Of a DNA stretch of 64,000 bases, positions 1 to 12,912 are shown piece by piece. Below the pieces are notes generated by a model. That model made no database searches. It had not been told where the DNA came from and was given only the letters and a program-made list of their open reading frames with translations. The number at the start of each line of letters is the position of its first letter. The stretch's first letter is position 1. The position numbers and the translations under genes are program-made. The stretch is taken from the NCBI RefSeq assembly GCF_020360975.1, contig NW_025408689.1, positions 62,001 to 126,000 on the forward strand, read 5' to 3'. The stretch comes from Hirsutella rhossiliensis. Its lineage: Eukaryota; Ascomycota; Sordariomycetes; Hypocreales; Ophiocordycipitaceae.

Positions 1-328
1 TACGCCCTATTATATCTACTAATATAAACCCCTTAATAGGTTTATCCCTTAGAAATAATACCGGACGTTATAAAGGTAGTATCCCCTTCTTCCTCCTTCC
101 CTTCCTTCTCTTCCTTCTTTAACTATAATAGTAGTAGTAATAAGTAAGTTTTACTTTACCTAAAGTATTAGTTCGTTCTTAGCTATATAGGCCGCTCTAT
201 TAATATATACTTATAATAATAGCTATAGTAGTAATAATAGCCTTAATAATAATAATAGCCTTAATAATAATAATAACTTTAACTAATAAGTTCCTTACCT
301 TATAAGCGGGAGGCTATAATTTATAATA
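1..328. other. RIPed repeat remnant flanking the 12.6-kb gypsy element
   Basis: There is no open reading frame. Bases 1-60 match the reverse complement of about 22,250-22,310, so this is a remnant of the family that also supplies the minus-strand chromovirus of this window. The rest is TA-rich with TAA/TAG trinucleotide runs around 190-290. CA and TG are essentially absent, as expected after heavy RIP. The CTAA at 329-332 is the left target duplication of the gypsy insertion that follows. Confidence 0.6.
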
Positions 329-332
329 CTAA

Positions 333-712
333 TTTAACGGGTAAGATCGCACCCCTATAGATATTAGCCCGTTAAAGGGATAAGACCCCTAGCGCCCCCC
401 CCCCTTCTTACTTACTTCGAAGTATACTTAAAGGCTTTATAAAGACCTTAATTATCTAATCGGGCATCTTCCTTAATTATAGTTAATTTAAATTTTTGTT
501 TTTCCCCTTTAAAGTAGAGGCCGCTAGTTACGCGACTTTAGTAGAGACGAAGAGGTATATAGTAAAGAAATCTCTAAGACTTATATTTATAACCTAAGGC
601 CCTTAGAGCTATTTATAGGACCGATAATTAGATAATTACGTAGTTAATTGCTCTACTAATCCTTATCTACGTGCTACGCGTGCTTTAGGTATATGCCCTC
701 GTCCCCGTTAAA
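333..712 (+). repeat. 5' LTR of the 12.6-kb gypsy element
   Basis: The 380-bp LTR begins TTTAACGGG and ends CCCGTTAAA, a perfect 9-bp terminal inverted repeat that lacks the usual TG...CA ends. It is highly similar to 12,528-12,908 and, in reverse orientation, to 46,646-47,021. A C-run (about 380-410) and a pyrimidine-rich stretch are shared by the copies. Differences between the copies are almost all transitions. Confidence 0.88.
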
Positions 713-730
713 ACTAGTCTCTAGGGCGTA
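713..730 (+). other. Primer-binding site of the 12.6-kb gypsy element
   Basis: Directly after the 5' LTR the sequence reads ACTAGTCTCTAGGGCG. The less mutated non-autonomous element at 15,170 has ACTGGTCTCTAGGGCG at the same place. The original therefore carried TGG two bases after the LTR, as expected for a site complementary to a tRNA 3' CCA end, and RIP changed TGG to TAG here. The tRNA was not identified. Confidence 0.65.
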
Positions 731-1299
731 AACTCGTTATTTCGTTCTATTTATACGGCGACGAGTAGCTTTATAAAGCCGAGAATACCTAGAGGACGAC
801 GGTACTATTTAGAAAAAATAAAATCTAGGGATTTAATAATTAAAGTAGCAACTACCTTAATAGCTAGAGTTAGGGACCTAATAAGGCGATAGACTTACCG
901 GGAAATAAATAATTAAATAATACCTTTACTAGTAGTAAAGGAAAAGCAATAAGCTAATACTAAAAAACCCCGAGCTCCTATTATCGGCCCTATAACCCCT
1001 AATACTAGCGACTCAGTTAAGAAACTACGATCCTTATATAATACTTTAAAAGATATAAATAATAATAATAGCGTAATCTAGACCGTTCTAGAACCCTACC
1101 GAGACCTCTTACTTATATATATACTAATAATACTAATATAAGTACTAACGAGGGATACCTTAATAACCTTAACCTTAGCTCTCCTCTATATAGTAGCTTA
1201 TAGAGAACGCCTACCTCCCGCTAATAGATAAGAAAGTAAGTAATAAGATAGTTATAATAAGATATCCTCTAACTCCGAAAACTCTAACTTTAAATTTCG

Positions 1300-2960
1300 T
1301 AACCTTATAATCTATAGGTATACTATATCTAGAAACGCTAGCCGTTAAAAGGGATTATTTAATCTTACTACTAGCGATATAAAGAAAATTAAGGTAGATA
1401 TTAATAAGATTATTAATAGACTTAGAGATATACTTACTAGAAGCTAAGATAACCTTATAGGAAGACTCCGCTAACTATAACTCCTACTTATTAGTAAATT
1501 TAATAGTAAAAACGTAACTAAATTCCTTAAGAAGTTCGAATAAGAGATATACGTTAACTATATCTATAATAAGGATAAAATAGACTAGCTCGAAGTCTAT
1601 ATTTCCTTTATATAAGCCCCTACTATTAAAATTCTTATAGATAGACTTACCTAAGAAAAAGCAAAGAAGAGACTCCTTTAATACTACTATATATATAATA
1701 TTAAATAACTAGAAACTACTAACGACCGCTTAGACTATTATAATACTAAAAAGCCTAAGACTATTATAGAAGTTATAGAATAGCTTAGTCTCTACTTATA
1801 CCTATAGTATAAGGTATAACCTAACGGCTAGGAAGAATCTATAGTCTAGTTATACTTTATTTACTATATAATACTAAAGGAGCTTATTATTAACGTTATA
1901 GAGAGAAATAAGAAGATATTTAAAGTTATCTTAAAACTCCTATATAAAAGCCTTATCTATATAATTAATAACTACTTAGTACCTCGCTAGGACGTTAAGC
2001 GATAAGATATAGTATCTAAAGTTTATAATTAGAAGCTTAAGAACCTAAAGAAAGACTAGCTCTTTAAGGAAATTAATAAAGTAATAGAGGAAGCTAAATC
2101 TAATAAGGGCGAAGAAAAACTTCCTAAAGAGTTAAAGAAAATAGATAAGAAACCTAGATAGCCCGTAAAGGAGATCTTAGACTTAATAAAAGCCTTTAAA
2201 GATATAAAGATTAACCTTACTTACTAGTAAAAGTAGATATTTAACTAGCTTAATAAGGAATAAAGATATATTAGTAGTAAAAGCTACTCTTTAAGTCGTA
2301 GATAAGGAGGTAGCGTAAATACTATCGGATTTTACTACCTATTTAATTAATATATATAGTTTTAGGTTAATGCTTTTAACTAGCCTAGGAGATACTTCTA
2401 TTATAGTAAAGAAGGATATTACCTTAATAAGTATAAGGTATACTCTTAGGACTATAAGATCGGATTTATAATATATAAAGTAGTAAACGGGACTCTTTAC
2501 CTTAAAAGAAAAGATAATAGAAGCGTAATTCCCTTAGTACTTACTAATAGGTTTTCTTAAATAAGTATATATATTTAAAGGCTTATCGTATACTAGGTAG
2601 ATATATAGCTAGACTCCTTTATATTACTACTTATAAAATAGGTTAAAGCTATAGTTATACTATCTTACCTAAATTAGGATACTAGTAAAAGAGAATCTAG
2701 TTTCCTAGACTAGTTCTAGAGATATAGAAGCCTATATAAGTAGAAGCTAAGGAATCTAAAAGTAAGTAATATAAGAAAAGAAGTAGGAAGGATATTAGTT
2801 ATTATAATTACGGATAATATATAATAAAGCGATATATATAATTAGATAATCTATATAACTATAATAGGGATTAATGCCTATAAGGGGAAAAGATAAAGAG
2901 TTAAAGAGGACGTAAAGGAAATCGAGATAACGAGAATAGTAAAAACTAGCCTAAAGATTA
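1300..2960 (+). pseudogene. gag remnant of the 12.6-kb gypsy element
   Basis: A plus-strand frame broken only by TAG/TAA codons reads like a gypsy capsid protein. Between about 1,490 and 1,920 it contains stretches such as NVTKFLKKFE and KPKTIIEVIE, rich in Lys, Glu and Tyr. Gag packages the element RNA into virus-like particles. Start and end are not defined because RIP removed ATG codons (ATG to ATA). No zinc knuckle could be recognised, since TGC/TGT cysteine codons are RIP targets. The identification rests on position before protease and on composition, so it is moderate. Confidence 0.5.
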
Positions 2961-3589
2961 TCCCTATATACTATAGATATAGAGTAGATCTAGATAAGAA
3001 GTTTAATAGACTTATAAATAAAATCGTTAGAGAAATTATATATAAAAGAATCCTAATCCCTTTAAATTACCTAATCGACTTTATTCCTTAACTAAGCGAG
3101 AGACTTAGTATAAGATACGTAGATATAGCCTAAGGTATAGAAAACACTAAATTCTAAACCCTAGAAAAAGTAAAGAGTAATATAAGACCTTATAGAGCTA
3201 CGATAATAGTTATAAAAGCAGCTAAAGATAATATAGAGAGTAGTTTACTCCTTCTTAAATATCTATAAGGAAAACTTATAGTAGCTTTAGTATAAGTTAA
3301 AGAATAGAACGAAGAATACTAAGTCGAACCGATTAAGCTTACTTACCTTACTTATAAAGAATCGGATTATAAGTGCCTTAAAGTCTAATAAGTACTAAAG
3401 GAAGTTAGGTTTATAACTAATATAATTACCGTAACGTAACTAGCTTAAGGACTATTTAATTAATAAACTCTAAAGGCAATAAGACTAAAGAAAGACGAAT
3501 TTATTATATAGGAAGTAGCACTCTCGATAAGATACTAAGAGATAACTCTAAAAGACCTTATAGCGATTCCTATAATACGTATAAATATA

Positions 3590-6500
3590 GTCCTTATACC
3601 TTTCTACTCGCTTAAGTATATATAAGACCTACCCCGTATTTAAGTATAGCTCGGTAGCTAGAAAGCTAAAGTTCTAAGCGCCTTAATCGATACTAGGTCT
3701 AAAGGAAACCTTATTACTAAAAGATATATAAATATATACGGGCTTAAAATCCTACTAATAAGAGTATTAATAACGGCGTATACTAGGTCCCTTATAGATA
3801 TAGTTAAGGAGGTAGAAACTAATCTCTATCTAAGTACGGCCTAGATACTAATCTATCTTTATATTACGCTAGACGGAGTCTTAGTCCCTTTTATCTTAGG
3901 CATACTATTTATTAGAGCCGCGTATATATTATTTAATTATTCCTTAAGGAACGGCGATATATAGGTTAAATATTAGATCGGTATTATCTAGGTAGTTACG
4001 CTAGCGGTAGGAGCTATTAAATAGGAGCTTCTAGACGAGGTCGATATAGTAAAATCCTTTTAAACTATAACCTTAATAGTTAATAAAAATATATACGAAA
4101 GACTAAAGCTCGAGGAGACTATATAGGAAATAGCTACCTAGCTCCTAAGAAATTTTTTTTAGGCTTTAGTAATAAAAGTTAAAGAAGATAACCTAGGAGC
4201 TACCTAATAATTATAGAGAGAACCCTTTACGGATACCTTAACGGCCGAGATTCTCTTACTAAGAGGTAAGATCCTTAGTTATAGAGGGGGCGCTAACTAA
4301 GTCCCTAACCTAGCCTACGCTAGCGTAAACGAGCCCTTAATAGTATTAGTATAATAGTAATTAATTATAGATAAAGGAGATAAGGCGATTCTAGCTATTA
4401 GATCTAAGATAGTAAAAGAGATTATTAAAGTTATAGTTATAGAGGCTATAGGAGAATTTAAGAAAAGTATTATTAGAGCTAGAAAGAAGTTTAGAAAGAT
4501 CTAGAAGGTTAAAGTTAAGATAGGGAGGAAACGACCTATTAGATTATATAATCTAAGAGTTAATACTCTCTTTAAAAGAAAAGTAAATAAGATTAACCCT
4601 ATTAACGATGCTCTATTAAACGGCTCGATACTAAAAGGGGACCCTAACTAAAAGAAGACTAAATAGAACACCGTTAAAGATAAGATATAGCATAGACCTT
4701 ACCTAGAGTACTTAATAGGAAAATTCTTAAGTATATAGAAAGGAAAGTAGCTAATATTAGAAAGACTTAAAGTAATTTATAAATAATTTAAGGGCTTTTT
4801 TATAAAGGTAGAAATCCGGATCTTCGATAGTATTCTATTTAATAAAGAAGTAGCGTTATCCTAGGACTTTATAGAAAGAGGTAAAGTCGACCTAGCTATA
4901 GCCCCCTTATAGGTTATTAGGATAATAGAATATAAAGCGTAGTAAGTAGCCTTAATCCCGATCCTAAAAGCGATAGAGTAGAAAGTTATTAATATCCTTA
5001 AAATTAAACTGGAAATAAGAGTCCTTAAAGAAGGGTACGGGCCTTATAAGAACCCTTTTTTTCTAGTAGTAAAGAAAGATAGAGGACTACGCTTAATTAA
5101 TTCCGCTATATATATAAATACTATTATAATAAGAGATATAAACCTACCGCTAAATATAGATAAGTTTAGCGACTACTTCTTAATATATAAGATCCTTTCC
5201 CTCCTAGACCTTTTTTTAGGCTATAATTAGATCCCTCTTAATATTAAAAGCTATAACTTAATAATATTCGCGATACCTATTAGCCTCTTATATATATATA
5301 TACTCCCTTAAGGGGCTATCAACTTAGTCGGCTAATTTATAAGGATAATATAAAGAATCCTATAAGACCTTATACCGAATATCTATAGGAATTTCCTCGA
5401 TAATATAGGTATTAAGGGGCCCGATATAACGTATAATAATAAAGAGGTAGCGCTAAGAGTAAGGAGATTTATCTTTAAATACCTTATTAACCTCGATAAA
5501 GTCCTAGTTAACGTCGAACTCTTTAGTTATACGATTATAAAGGCTAAATCGAAATTCTACTAGTAAGTAACCGAAGTTATCGGTTATATCTATAGAATAA
5601 ATAGAAGGTACCTTATAGAAGCTAAAGTTATTAAAATTAAGGAATAGATAAGATACCTTAATATAATATATATTAGAGCTTTCCTTAGTATCGTAGGATA
5701 CTATCGAATCTAGATTAGATAGTTCGCTATCTTAGTAAAACCCTTTATAGACTTATTAAAGAAAGAAGTTTATTAAGAATAGGGAGATAAATAAGTAAAA
5801 GCGATAGCTGCCCTTAAGGAAGCTATTACTAATCTAGTCTTTCTAGTATCCCTCGACGTTAGCTTAAAAAGAGGAGATATTATTCTAATATATAATACTA
5901 GTTTACTTAGCTAGGGGGCAGTCTTAATATAAATCGTCGATATAAAGAAGCGCCCTATAAGGTTCGAAAGTAAAACGTAGTTACTAGTAGAAGCTAAATA
6001 TAATGCGATAAAGAGGGAGTATAGGGCTATATTAAGTACGCTTAAGAAACTAAGAATATACCTATATAGCGTATATTTTATCCTAGAAACTAATGTATAG
6101 GTCTTAGTCGATTAACTAAAAGGTGCCCTTAAAGACGTCCTTAGAGCTATAGTAACTTACTAGATAAGCTATATTTTCCTCTTTAACTTTACTATACGAT
6201 ACGTTAAAGGTAAGAAGAATAGCGTAGCTAATAGACTCTTAAGAAAGCCTAAAGGACCTTTTAATATATTAGATAGGGAAATAAAAGGCGATATTAAAGA
6301 ATTTATAGACTTCTACTTAAACGTAGTATAAGGGACTAAGCTATAAGGGGACTACTTAAAGGAATCGAGGATAATTATAGACTTCCTTTAAACGTTAAAA
6401 CGGCCGGAAGGCCTTTTTAAATAAGATTATAGGAAGCTATATTTAAAGAGTCTAAATTTCTACGTTAAAGATTAGAAGCTTTAGCGACTCCCTAGGAAGG

Positions 6501-8130
6501 AAGAAAGGGGACTTATACTAGTTATAGATAACCTAAAAGAACGGAAAAGGATTATCGTAAAGTACTACGTATAAATAGGATATAAAGGATAATAAGTTAT
6601 ATATATATTTATAAAGAATAGGTATTAATAGGCTAGCTTTTAGAACGATATTTACGGCGTAATCTCTTCTTATAAAGAATGCTAATACTTTACGACTAAG
6701 AGACCCTAGGAAGTTATAACCGCGACCGCGCCTAGCTACCTTATAAGTAAGATTTACTTTAATAGCTAGTATATACTATCTAATTATAGGTATTCGTACC
6801 TTATAAAAGTATAAGACGACCTTACTAGATAGGTAGAAGTAACCCTAGTTAAGGAAATTACCACGGGAGCTATAAATAAATTTATACTCTTTATTATTTA
6901 TAGGTATAGCGTAATACTATACGCTATAATCGATAGAGGGCCCGAAATAAAGAAAGACTTTAAGTATATCTTAGAGGATATAGGCGTTAAAGTTATTTAA
7001 ACTTCAGTATATAATCTAAAGGCGAACGCGGTAGTAAAATAAGGGTACTAGAGGTTAATAATAGTATTTATAAAAATAGCGGAGAAAAAGGGTAAGTAGA
7101 TTAAATACCTTAACTAAGTAATCCTTATAGACTAAATAATAGTTAAAGAGTCTTACGGAATATTAGCTTTCTACCTACTATATAGATAGGAACTAGTACT
7201 ACCTCTTAAGGTAGAATACCTAACTTAGCGACTAATCGACTAGGACGAAGTAAAGATAAGAGAAGAATTATTTAAAGTATAAGTATAAGTTTTAGAAAGG
7301 AAAGAAAAAGATATAAAAGAAGCTAAGAAAAAAGTAATAAGATATCGGAATCGATTAATAAAGAGGATAGATAAAGCTAATAAGTATATAATAAGGAAAG
7401 AAAGCCTATAACCTAGAGACCTTATCTTACTATTTAATATAAGACGATTAAATAATCTAGGGAGGTAAGCTAAGTATTAGATAAGGTAGAACGGCCCCTT
7501 TTAAGTAGTATTACGCTTAGAGTAGTCTAGGGCGTATAGGATTAAGACTCTAGATAGAATCGTACTTAATAAGATAATCCTAAGAGAGTATTTAAAGAAG
7601 TTTAAAAAGGATAAGGAAGGTTAATAGTACTTTACTAAGGACTATTAGTTACTCTAGGATAAGATTACTCTCGATAAGAGGAGGAAGGAAGAAATAATAA
7701 ATAAAGTAGATAATTTACTACTCCTACTAAGTAAAGAAGCCTTAGATTAAATAGTACTATAGTTATAATAACTCCTTAATAAACCTTAGAAGGATTAAAG
7801 CTAAGAAGAGGAAGAAGAGCGACTATAGATACCTAAGAAAGGCCTAAGGTATACGATCGAGGTTTAGCTACTATAACTTAGTAAAGTAAAAAAGGATCTC
7901 TATATAAGAGCCCTAAGGACGCTAGTTTAACGAGAAAAGGAGGAGGTAAAAAGGAGCTAAGGAGGAAAAGGTAGTAAAGATAAAAATCTATAACTATTAT
8001 AAGAAGCACGCTAGAACCTAACTAGTAACCTAGGCACCGTCTAACTATTTAATCGAAGGATAACTATAGTAGCCGAGATATTTATAAGCGCCTTACTTAC
8101 TACCTTACTATTTTAAATTTTCTACTTAAA
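3590..8130 (+). pseudogene. pol remnant: protease, RT, RNase H, integrase
   Basis: A long plus-strand frame with many stops shows the gypsy pol order. Protease is near 3,690 (ALIDTRSKGNLI, the catalytic DTG changed to DTR by one transition). Reverse transcriptase is about 5,040-5,460 (VVKKDRGLRLIN, then SLLDLFLGYN, then FLDNIGIKGP). RNase H is about 5,850-6,260 (EAKYNAIKREYRAIL). Integrase is about 6,590-7,200 (VQDDLTRQVEVTLV). The tail after integrase, to about 8,130, is lysine/glutamate-rich and may be the Pol C-terminus or a separate product. The frame keeps its register over kilobases, so damage is by substitution rather than indel. It cannot be expressed as a polyprotein. Confidence 0.75.
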
Positions 8131-8339
8131 GCTCCCTAAGTAGATAAAGATAATATTTCCTACCCTTCCCTAATAATAACCTACCCTTTACTACCTTAAA
8201 GAAGATAAATAAAGATATAATTAAATAATAAAGTAAGAAAATAAATATTCTTACTACCTACCTCCCTTAAGAATAGGAATTTTTACTTCGTAAATAGGGA
8301 CGTTTATTCTTTATTATAAAGGGGGAGACCCGCCGCAGC

Positions 8340-9770
8340 GAAAATAAACGCGCCTATAAGATAAATTTTAATATATTTTCGACTTACTAGATTAAACGCG
8401 TATAACCTTAAGAGAAAAACTTTTACCGCTAAAGATAGCGACTAAACGAGGCTACCTACTCTTAGTAAACCTATTATAGACTACTATAAAGCGAACTTAA
8501 AGACTATTTAATTATTACTTAAGAGAGAGCTCGTTAAACCTATATAATCTCTTTCTAAGTAAAACGGGCGTAAGGTTAATTTCCTCCCCTTCCTTTAAAT
8601 CCTTAGTAAGACTAAAGGGATTAAGGATATTATAAAGAAGATAAGGGGCGGTCTTATTACTAATATACTTATCGTAAAATTTATTAGTCTTAAGGTCGGT
8701 GCGGAAATTATAACTATATATATAGTTAGCGAATCTATTAGGGTTATAAGTAGCCCTATAGTATCTAAGGAAGTACCGCTATTTATAAATAAGCGCCTTA
8801 GTCGAATCCTAGACGTAGTTAGTATAAGAACCGCTAGTAGTGCCTAGAAGAGAGATATACTTATAAAAAGGAAATATAACGTACTCGTAAGCGGAAGTTA
8901 TAGTTATCTAATAAGTTTAAATATACCCTTAATAAAGGCGAGGATTATAAGTTCTATATAAAGTAATTAGGACTACTTAAGAGTATTCTTATTACCTTAA
9001 ACTAAGCTAAGAAAAGAAGTATCTATATAAATAAGCGATTTCTATAAGGATATAGGTTACTAGCCGATATCTATAATAAAGGGTATAAAAGACGGTTTAA
9101 TTATACCGACCTAGCGTGCTCTTAAGAAAGTAAGAGAGAGGAGAGTAACCGCGCGCTTTAATCCTAACGATATCGGGAGCTTCTAATAGAACCTATAACT
9201 AAAAGGCAATTTCTATATAAATTAGAAACCCTTAGTAACCGATATTATTTCTACTATAGACCTAGGTCTTAAAGCAACTATAGATCTATAAAAGAAGATA
9301 GTTAGAACGAGCTAAGCGAGATTAAATAAGTTAGATAGTCGTTACTTAAAAGTACTTTATATAAAGAGGAAAGACTTTAGTACGATAATTTTAAGTAAAA
9401 AGAGTAGTAGTAACGAGGGAAGGTCGTAGAAGAGTAGTTAAAGAGAGGTTAACGATATTTAGTAGCTCTTTAGTTTTAAGCTTAGCGGTCTTATAAGATA
9501 TAATAAGGAAGAAGAGGTAGTTATAAAAGGAGAAGATAAGAGGTAGCGGTCTAGAGAAATAAAGAAGATAGAGGAGAAAAGAGGAAGAAGAGGAATAGAA
9601 AGAGTAAAGAGGAAAAGAAAAGGGCAGAGATTAAATAGCTTACTAATCGATAACTAGTAAAAGAAGCTATTTAAGCGTAACCCCTAAATACGCTTAAGAC
9701 CTTACCGCTATAGAGGCCGGCTAAAGTAACTAATAACCGCGCGCTTTAATAACTATTTATTCCTCTTACT
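8340..9770 (+). pseudogene. Unrecognised extra sense reading frame (first) after pol
   Basis: A plus-strand frame of roughly 450 codons, interrupted by TAG/TAA but otherwise coding-like, follows pol. Readable parts include GLITNILIVKFISLKVGAEI near 8,650 and RVTARFNPNDIGSF near 9,150. The end is strongly basic (Arg, Lys and Glu near 9,540-9,640). I do not recognise a family. The inverted second copy carries the same stretch at about 52,450-53,930 in reverse orientation, so it is an inherited part of the element. Candidate roles (accessory or envelope-like) are speculation. Confidence 0.45.
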
Positions 9771-9959
9771 ATACCCTCCTTCTTCCTTCCTTCTTCTTCC
9801 TTTTATATATATATATATATATATACTCCGTACGCTTCCTTACTTATAACGATCCCCTTTACTAATATAACTCTTATATATATATATAATACCCTCTTAG
9901 CCTCTTAGCGTTATAACTTAGAACTACTTACCCTAACTATCTAATCTTATCTTCTCCCT

Positions 9960-12500
9960 TTCTTTTACTTACTCTACCCTTTCCTAAGATATAGCGGCGA
10001 ACCTAAATAGTATCCTAGGCCCGGCTATAGACCTCCTTAAGAATACCGCTGTTTTCTTTAGCGTACTACTATTTAGGAGTAGGAGCTTTATTTTACTTAC
10101 TTACTATAGCGAAGTTAAAGTAAAAGGTAGCAAAGGGCGCTTTTATACTAAAGATAAGGAAAAGTTCGTAGACTAAGACCGATAAGACGTTTATAAGTAG
10201 AAGTAACCTCCTTAATACGTCTATAAAGATTATTAGCACCTAATACTAATAGGCCCTATTAGACGGCGGGATATTACCCTTAAAGACGCTCGGATAATAT
10301 ATAAGGGCGTTAAAAAGATAAACGGATTTACTAGGAATAGGGCCCGCTAGGAAGAGTATATCGTCGATATATATAACTTTCTCCGTAGAGCTATCGATAA
10401 ACAATAAGCTATAAGCTTTAGCCTTAGCGTAATAATTAAGATCTTAATAAGAGGCATCGAGAACGCGGTATACCCTTTACTTTACCTACTATCGGTTTAT
10501 ACCGACTACTAAGGGGAACCTATTAAAGATATAGAAGATAGATATATAAAGTACTATAAATGCCTAAACGATAGGGAGTATCTAATTAAGTTTACTGCTC
10601 CTACCTTTAACCTTAGTCGCTTTACGTATAAATAAAGGTATACGACCGGAGTTATTAACTTTTTAGTAGGACTAGATAAAGGGGGACTCTACTAAGGAGC
10701 GTTCTTCTAGGACTATAAGGAAGGAAACTTAGTCGTTTTCGATACTTAGAAAGAGGGACGGCACGCTAGACTTTATACGTTCCTATAAGTATAGCGGTAG
10801 TTTCTTTATATCCTCCGAGTCCCTTATAACTTTACCTATATACTAGTCCCTTATACCGCTTAATAAGAAGGGTAGGAATACGGCTACTTAGCCTTAATAA
10901 TAATCTAATACTAGGTTAAAGGTATAGTCGGGCTATGCCTTAAGATAATTAAGCAGCGATACTTAAAGGTTAAAGTAATTCTAGAGTAAAGGTATAAGGC
11001 AATATAAGAAGCCCTATAGATAAATAAAATCTTATACTAAGACTAGTGTTTCTTTAAGCTAGATAAGAGGATAAGTATAAAAGGCTATATCGATAGGCTA
11101 ATATATAGAATCTAAGCTATCGCGGCGAACGAACTTAATTATATATAAGCGATATTATAAGGTAGCGGAGTTTCCTAGTAGTTTAATAGCGGGGTTAGAC
11201 GACTATAAAGGATACTATCTAATTAAGGTTTAATAACTTTCGGCGGAGTCTTTCTTATAAGGATTCCTAGGTATATACGGATTTACCGATATAACCGTAT
11301 TATTCTAAGAGATTAAGAAGAATAAGACCTCTAGGAGGTCCTAGAGGTAGCTAACCTCTAAGATAGGCCCGGCAGATAGAAACTACCGCTCTAAAGAGAT
11401 ATAGAACTAGCTTATATAGTAAGGAGAGCGAGAAAAGAGCTAACTACGCTAGCTACCCTTATAGAGTAACCTAACCCGATCGCTTAAGCTACGCGCGGTT
11501 TCTTTACGAGACTCCTCCCTAAAAAGACCCTTAACTATTTAATCGCGCTAATAGGGATTAAGAATAGGCCTAGACCTTCGTTACCTTAAGCGTTAACTAA
11601 ATTAAGCTCCTTATCTAAACTAAGTAGCCTTTCCCTAAGTAACCTTAAGATAGGATCCCTACCTTAGAATCTATAAAGGAGAGAGCTAAGCGCCCTTACT
11701 AGTCCCCTTATCTATATAGAAACGACGCTATTATTTTCCCCCTTAGATATATAGCTAATTAGGCCTACTCCTTACCCGCTACTAACGATCCCTCTAAACG
11801 TATAGAGGAGCAAAAGACTTATAACCGTACCCCCGCCGATAGCCCGATAAGAAGCTAGTAGGGAAGAAAGGCAGATAGCGCGGCTACTAACTTACCCTAG
11901 GACTCCGAAATTACTAGGCGCTCGGTTAATTACCTTAAGGCCGAAGACTCTAGTAACGCCTATAGCGCGCCCCGTTACTCCCTAGAAACGAAGTATAGTA
12001 ATAGCCTCTTTAGCTATAGTCCCTATAAGGTTTATACCGGGCTTTAAACCCTCCTAGGTTAAAGGAGTTAAAACCTAGGAATATATTAAAACTACCGCTA
12101 GGATATTAACGACTATAATTCTATATATTTACGTAGGACTAGTAGCAACGCGATAATAACTAGTCTACGAGACTCTATAGCTTATCTAATCTAGCTATAC
12201 CTAAAGCTATAGACTAGTAAAGATACTAACTACTTTATTTCCTTAACGCCCCTAGGAATAATAAGCGCGAATACTTAGAAGCGTATACGAGGGGTAGTAG
12301 ATAATTATCTAAAGAAGGAAGTACGCGAGTAAAGATAGGAAAGAGCTAAATAAGTAGCTCGTAGGTAAAGGGAAGAATAAATAATATAAAAGGAAGGGAT
12401 TATAGTAAAGGAGAAAAGTTCCGTTAATAGTTTATTTGCTTACTTATATACTTAGGAAGAGAGCCTTACTTATTATTATCGCGCCCTTTCCGTTAGTATC
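9960..12500 (+). pseudogene. Unrecognised extra sense reading frame (second) before the 3' LTR
   Basis: A plus-strand frame of about 800 codons reads through RIP-type stops with a protein-like composition. Examples are GVKKINGFTRNRAR near 10,300, IKDIEDRYIKYYKCLNDREY near 10,520 and LIYIETTLLFSPLDI near 11,710. No motif of pol, of an envelope protein or of a known transposase was recognised. The reverse-orientation copy (47,022-52,300, excluding the insertion at 48,323-51,171) keeps the same content. A purine-rich tract (GGGAGGAG) directly precedes the 3' LTR at 12,520-12,527. Confidence 0.45.
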
Positions 12501-12527
12501 TTAGGTTAGAAAGTCGCTAGGGAGGAG

Positions 12528-12908
12528 TTTAATAGGTAAGATCGCACCCCTATAGATATTAGCCCGTTAAAAGGATAAGACCCCTAGCGCCCCCCCCCCC
12601 TTCTTACTTACTTTAAAGTATACTTAAAGGCTTTATAAAGACCTTAATTATTTAATTAGGCATCTTCCTTAATTATAGTTAATTTAAATTTTTGTTTTTC
12701 CCCTTTAAAGTAGAGGCCGTTAGTTACGCGACTCTAGTAAAGACAAAGAGGCATAGAGTAAAGAAATCTCTAAGACTTATATCTATAACCTAAGGCCCTT
12801 AGAGCTATTTATAGGACCGATAATTAGATAATTGCATAGTTAATTGCTCTGCTAATCCTTAGCTACGTGCTACGCGTGCTTTAGGTATATGCCCTCGTTC
12901 CCGTTAAA
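12528..12908 (+). repeat. 3' LTR of the 12.6-kb gypsy element
   Basis: This 381-bp direct partner of 333-712 starts TTTAATAGG (from TTTAACGGG by RIP) and ends CCCGTTAAA. A polypurine tract GGGAGGAG lies immediately upstream, as required for plus-strand priming. CTAA follows at 12,909-12,912. Confidence 0.88.
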
Positions 12909-12912
12909 CTAA

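Larger units (their letters stand above)
333..12908 (+). mobile_element. 12.6-kb Ty3/gypsy LTR retrotransposon, RIP-inactivated
   Basis: Two direct LTRs (333-712 and 12,528-12,908) bound the element, and a 4-bp duplication CTAA sits outside (329-332 and 12,909-12,912). Gag-like, protease, reverse transcriptase, RNase H and integrase sequences can be followed on the plus strand through many in-frame TAG/TAA codons. Two further sense-strand coding-like stretches lie between pol and the 3' LTR (about 8,340-9,770 and 9,960-12,500), making it about twice the usual gypsy length. The same order is present in an inverted second copy from 46,646 onwards, so the extra region belongs to the family. Both strands are depleted of CA/TG. 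The element must be dead. Confidence 0.85.
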
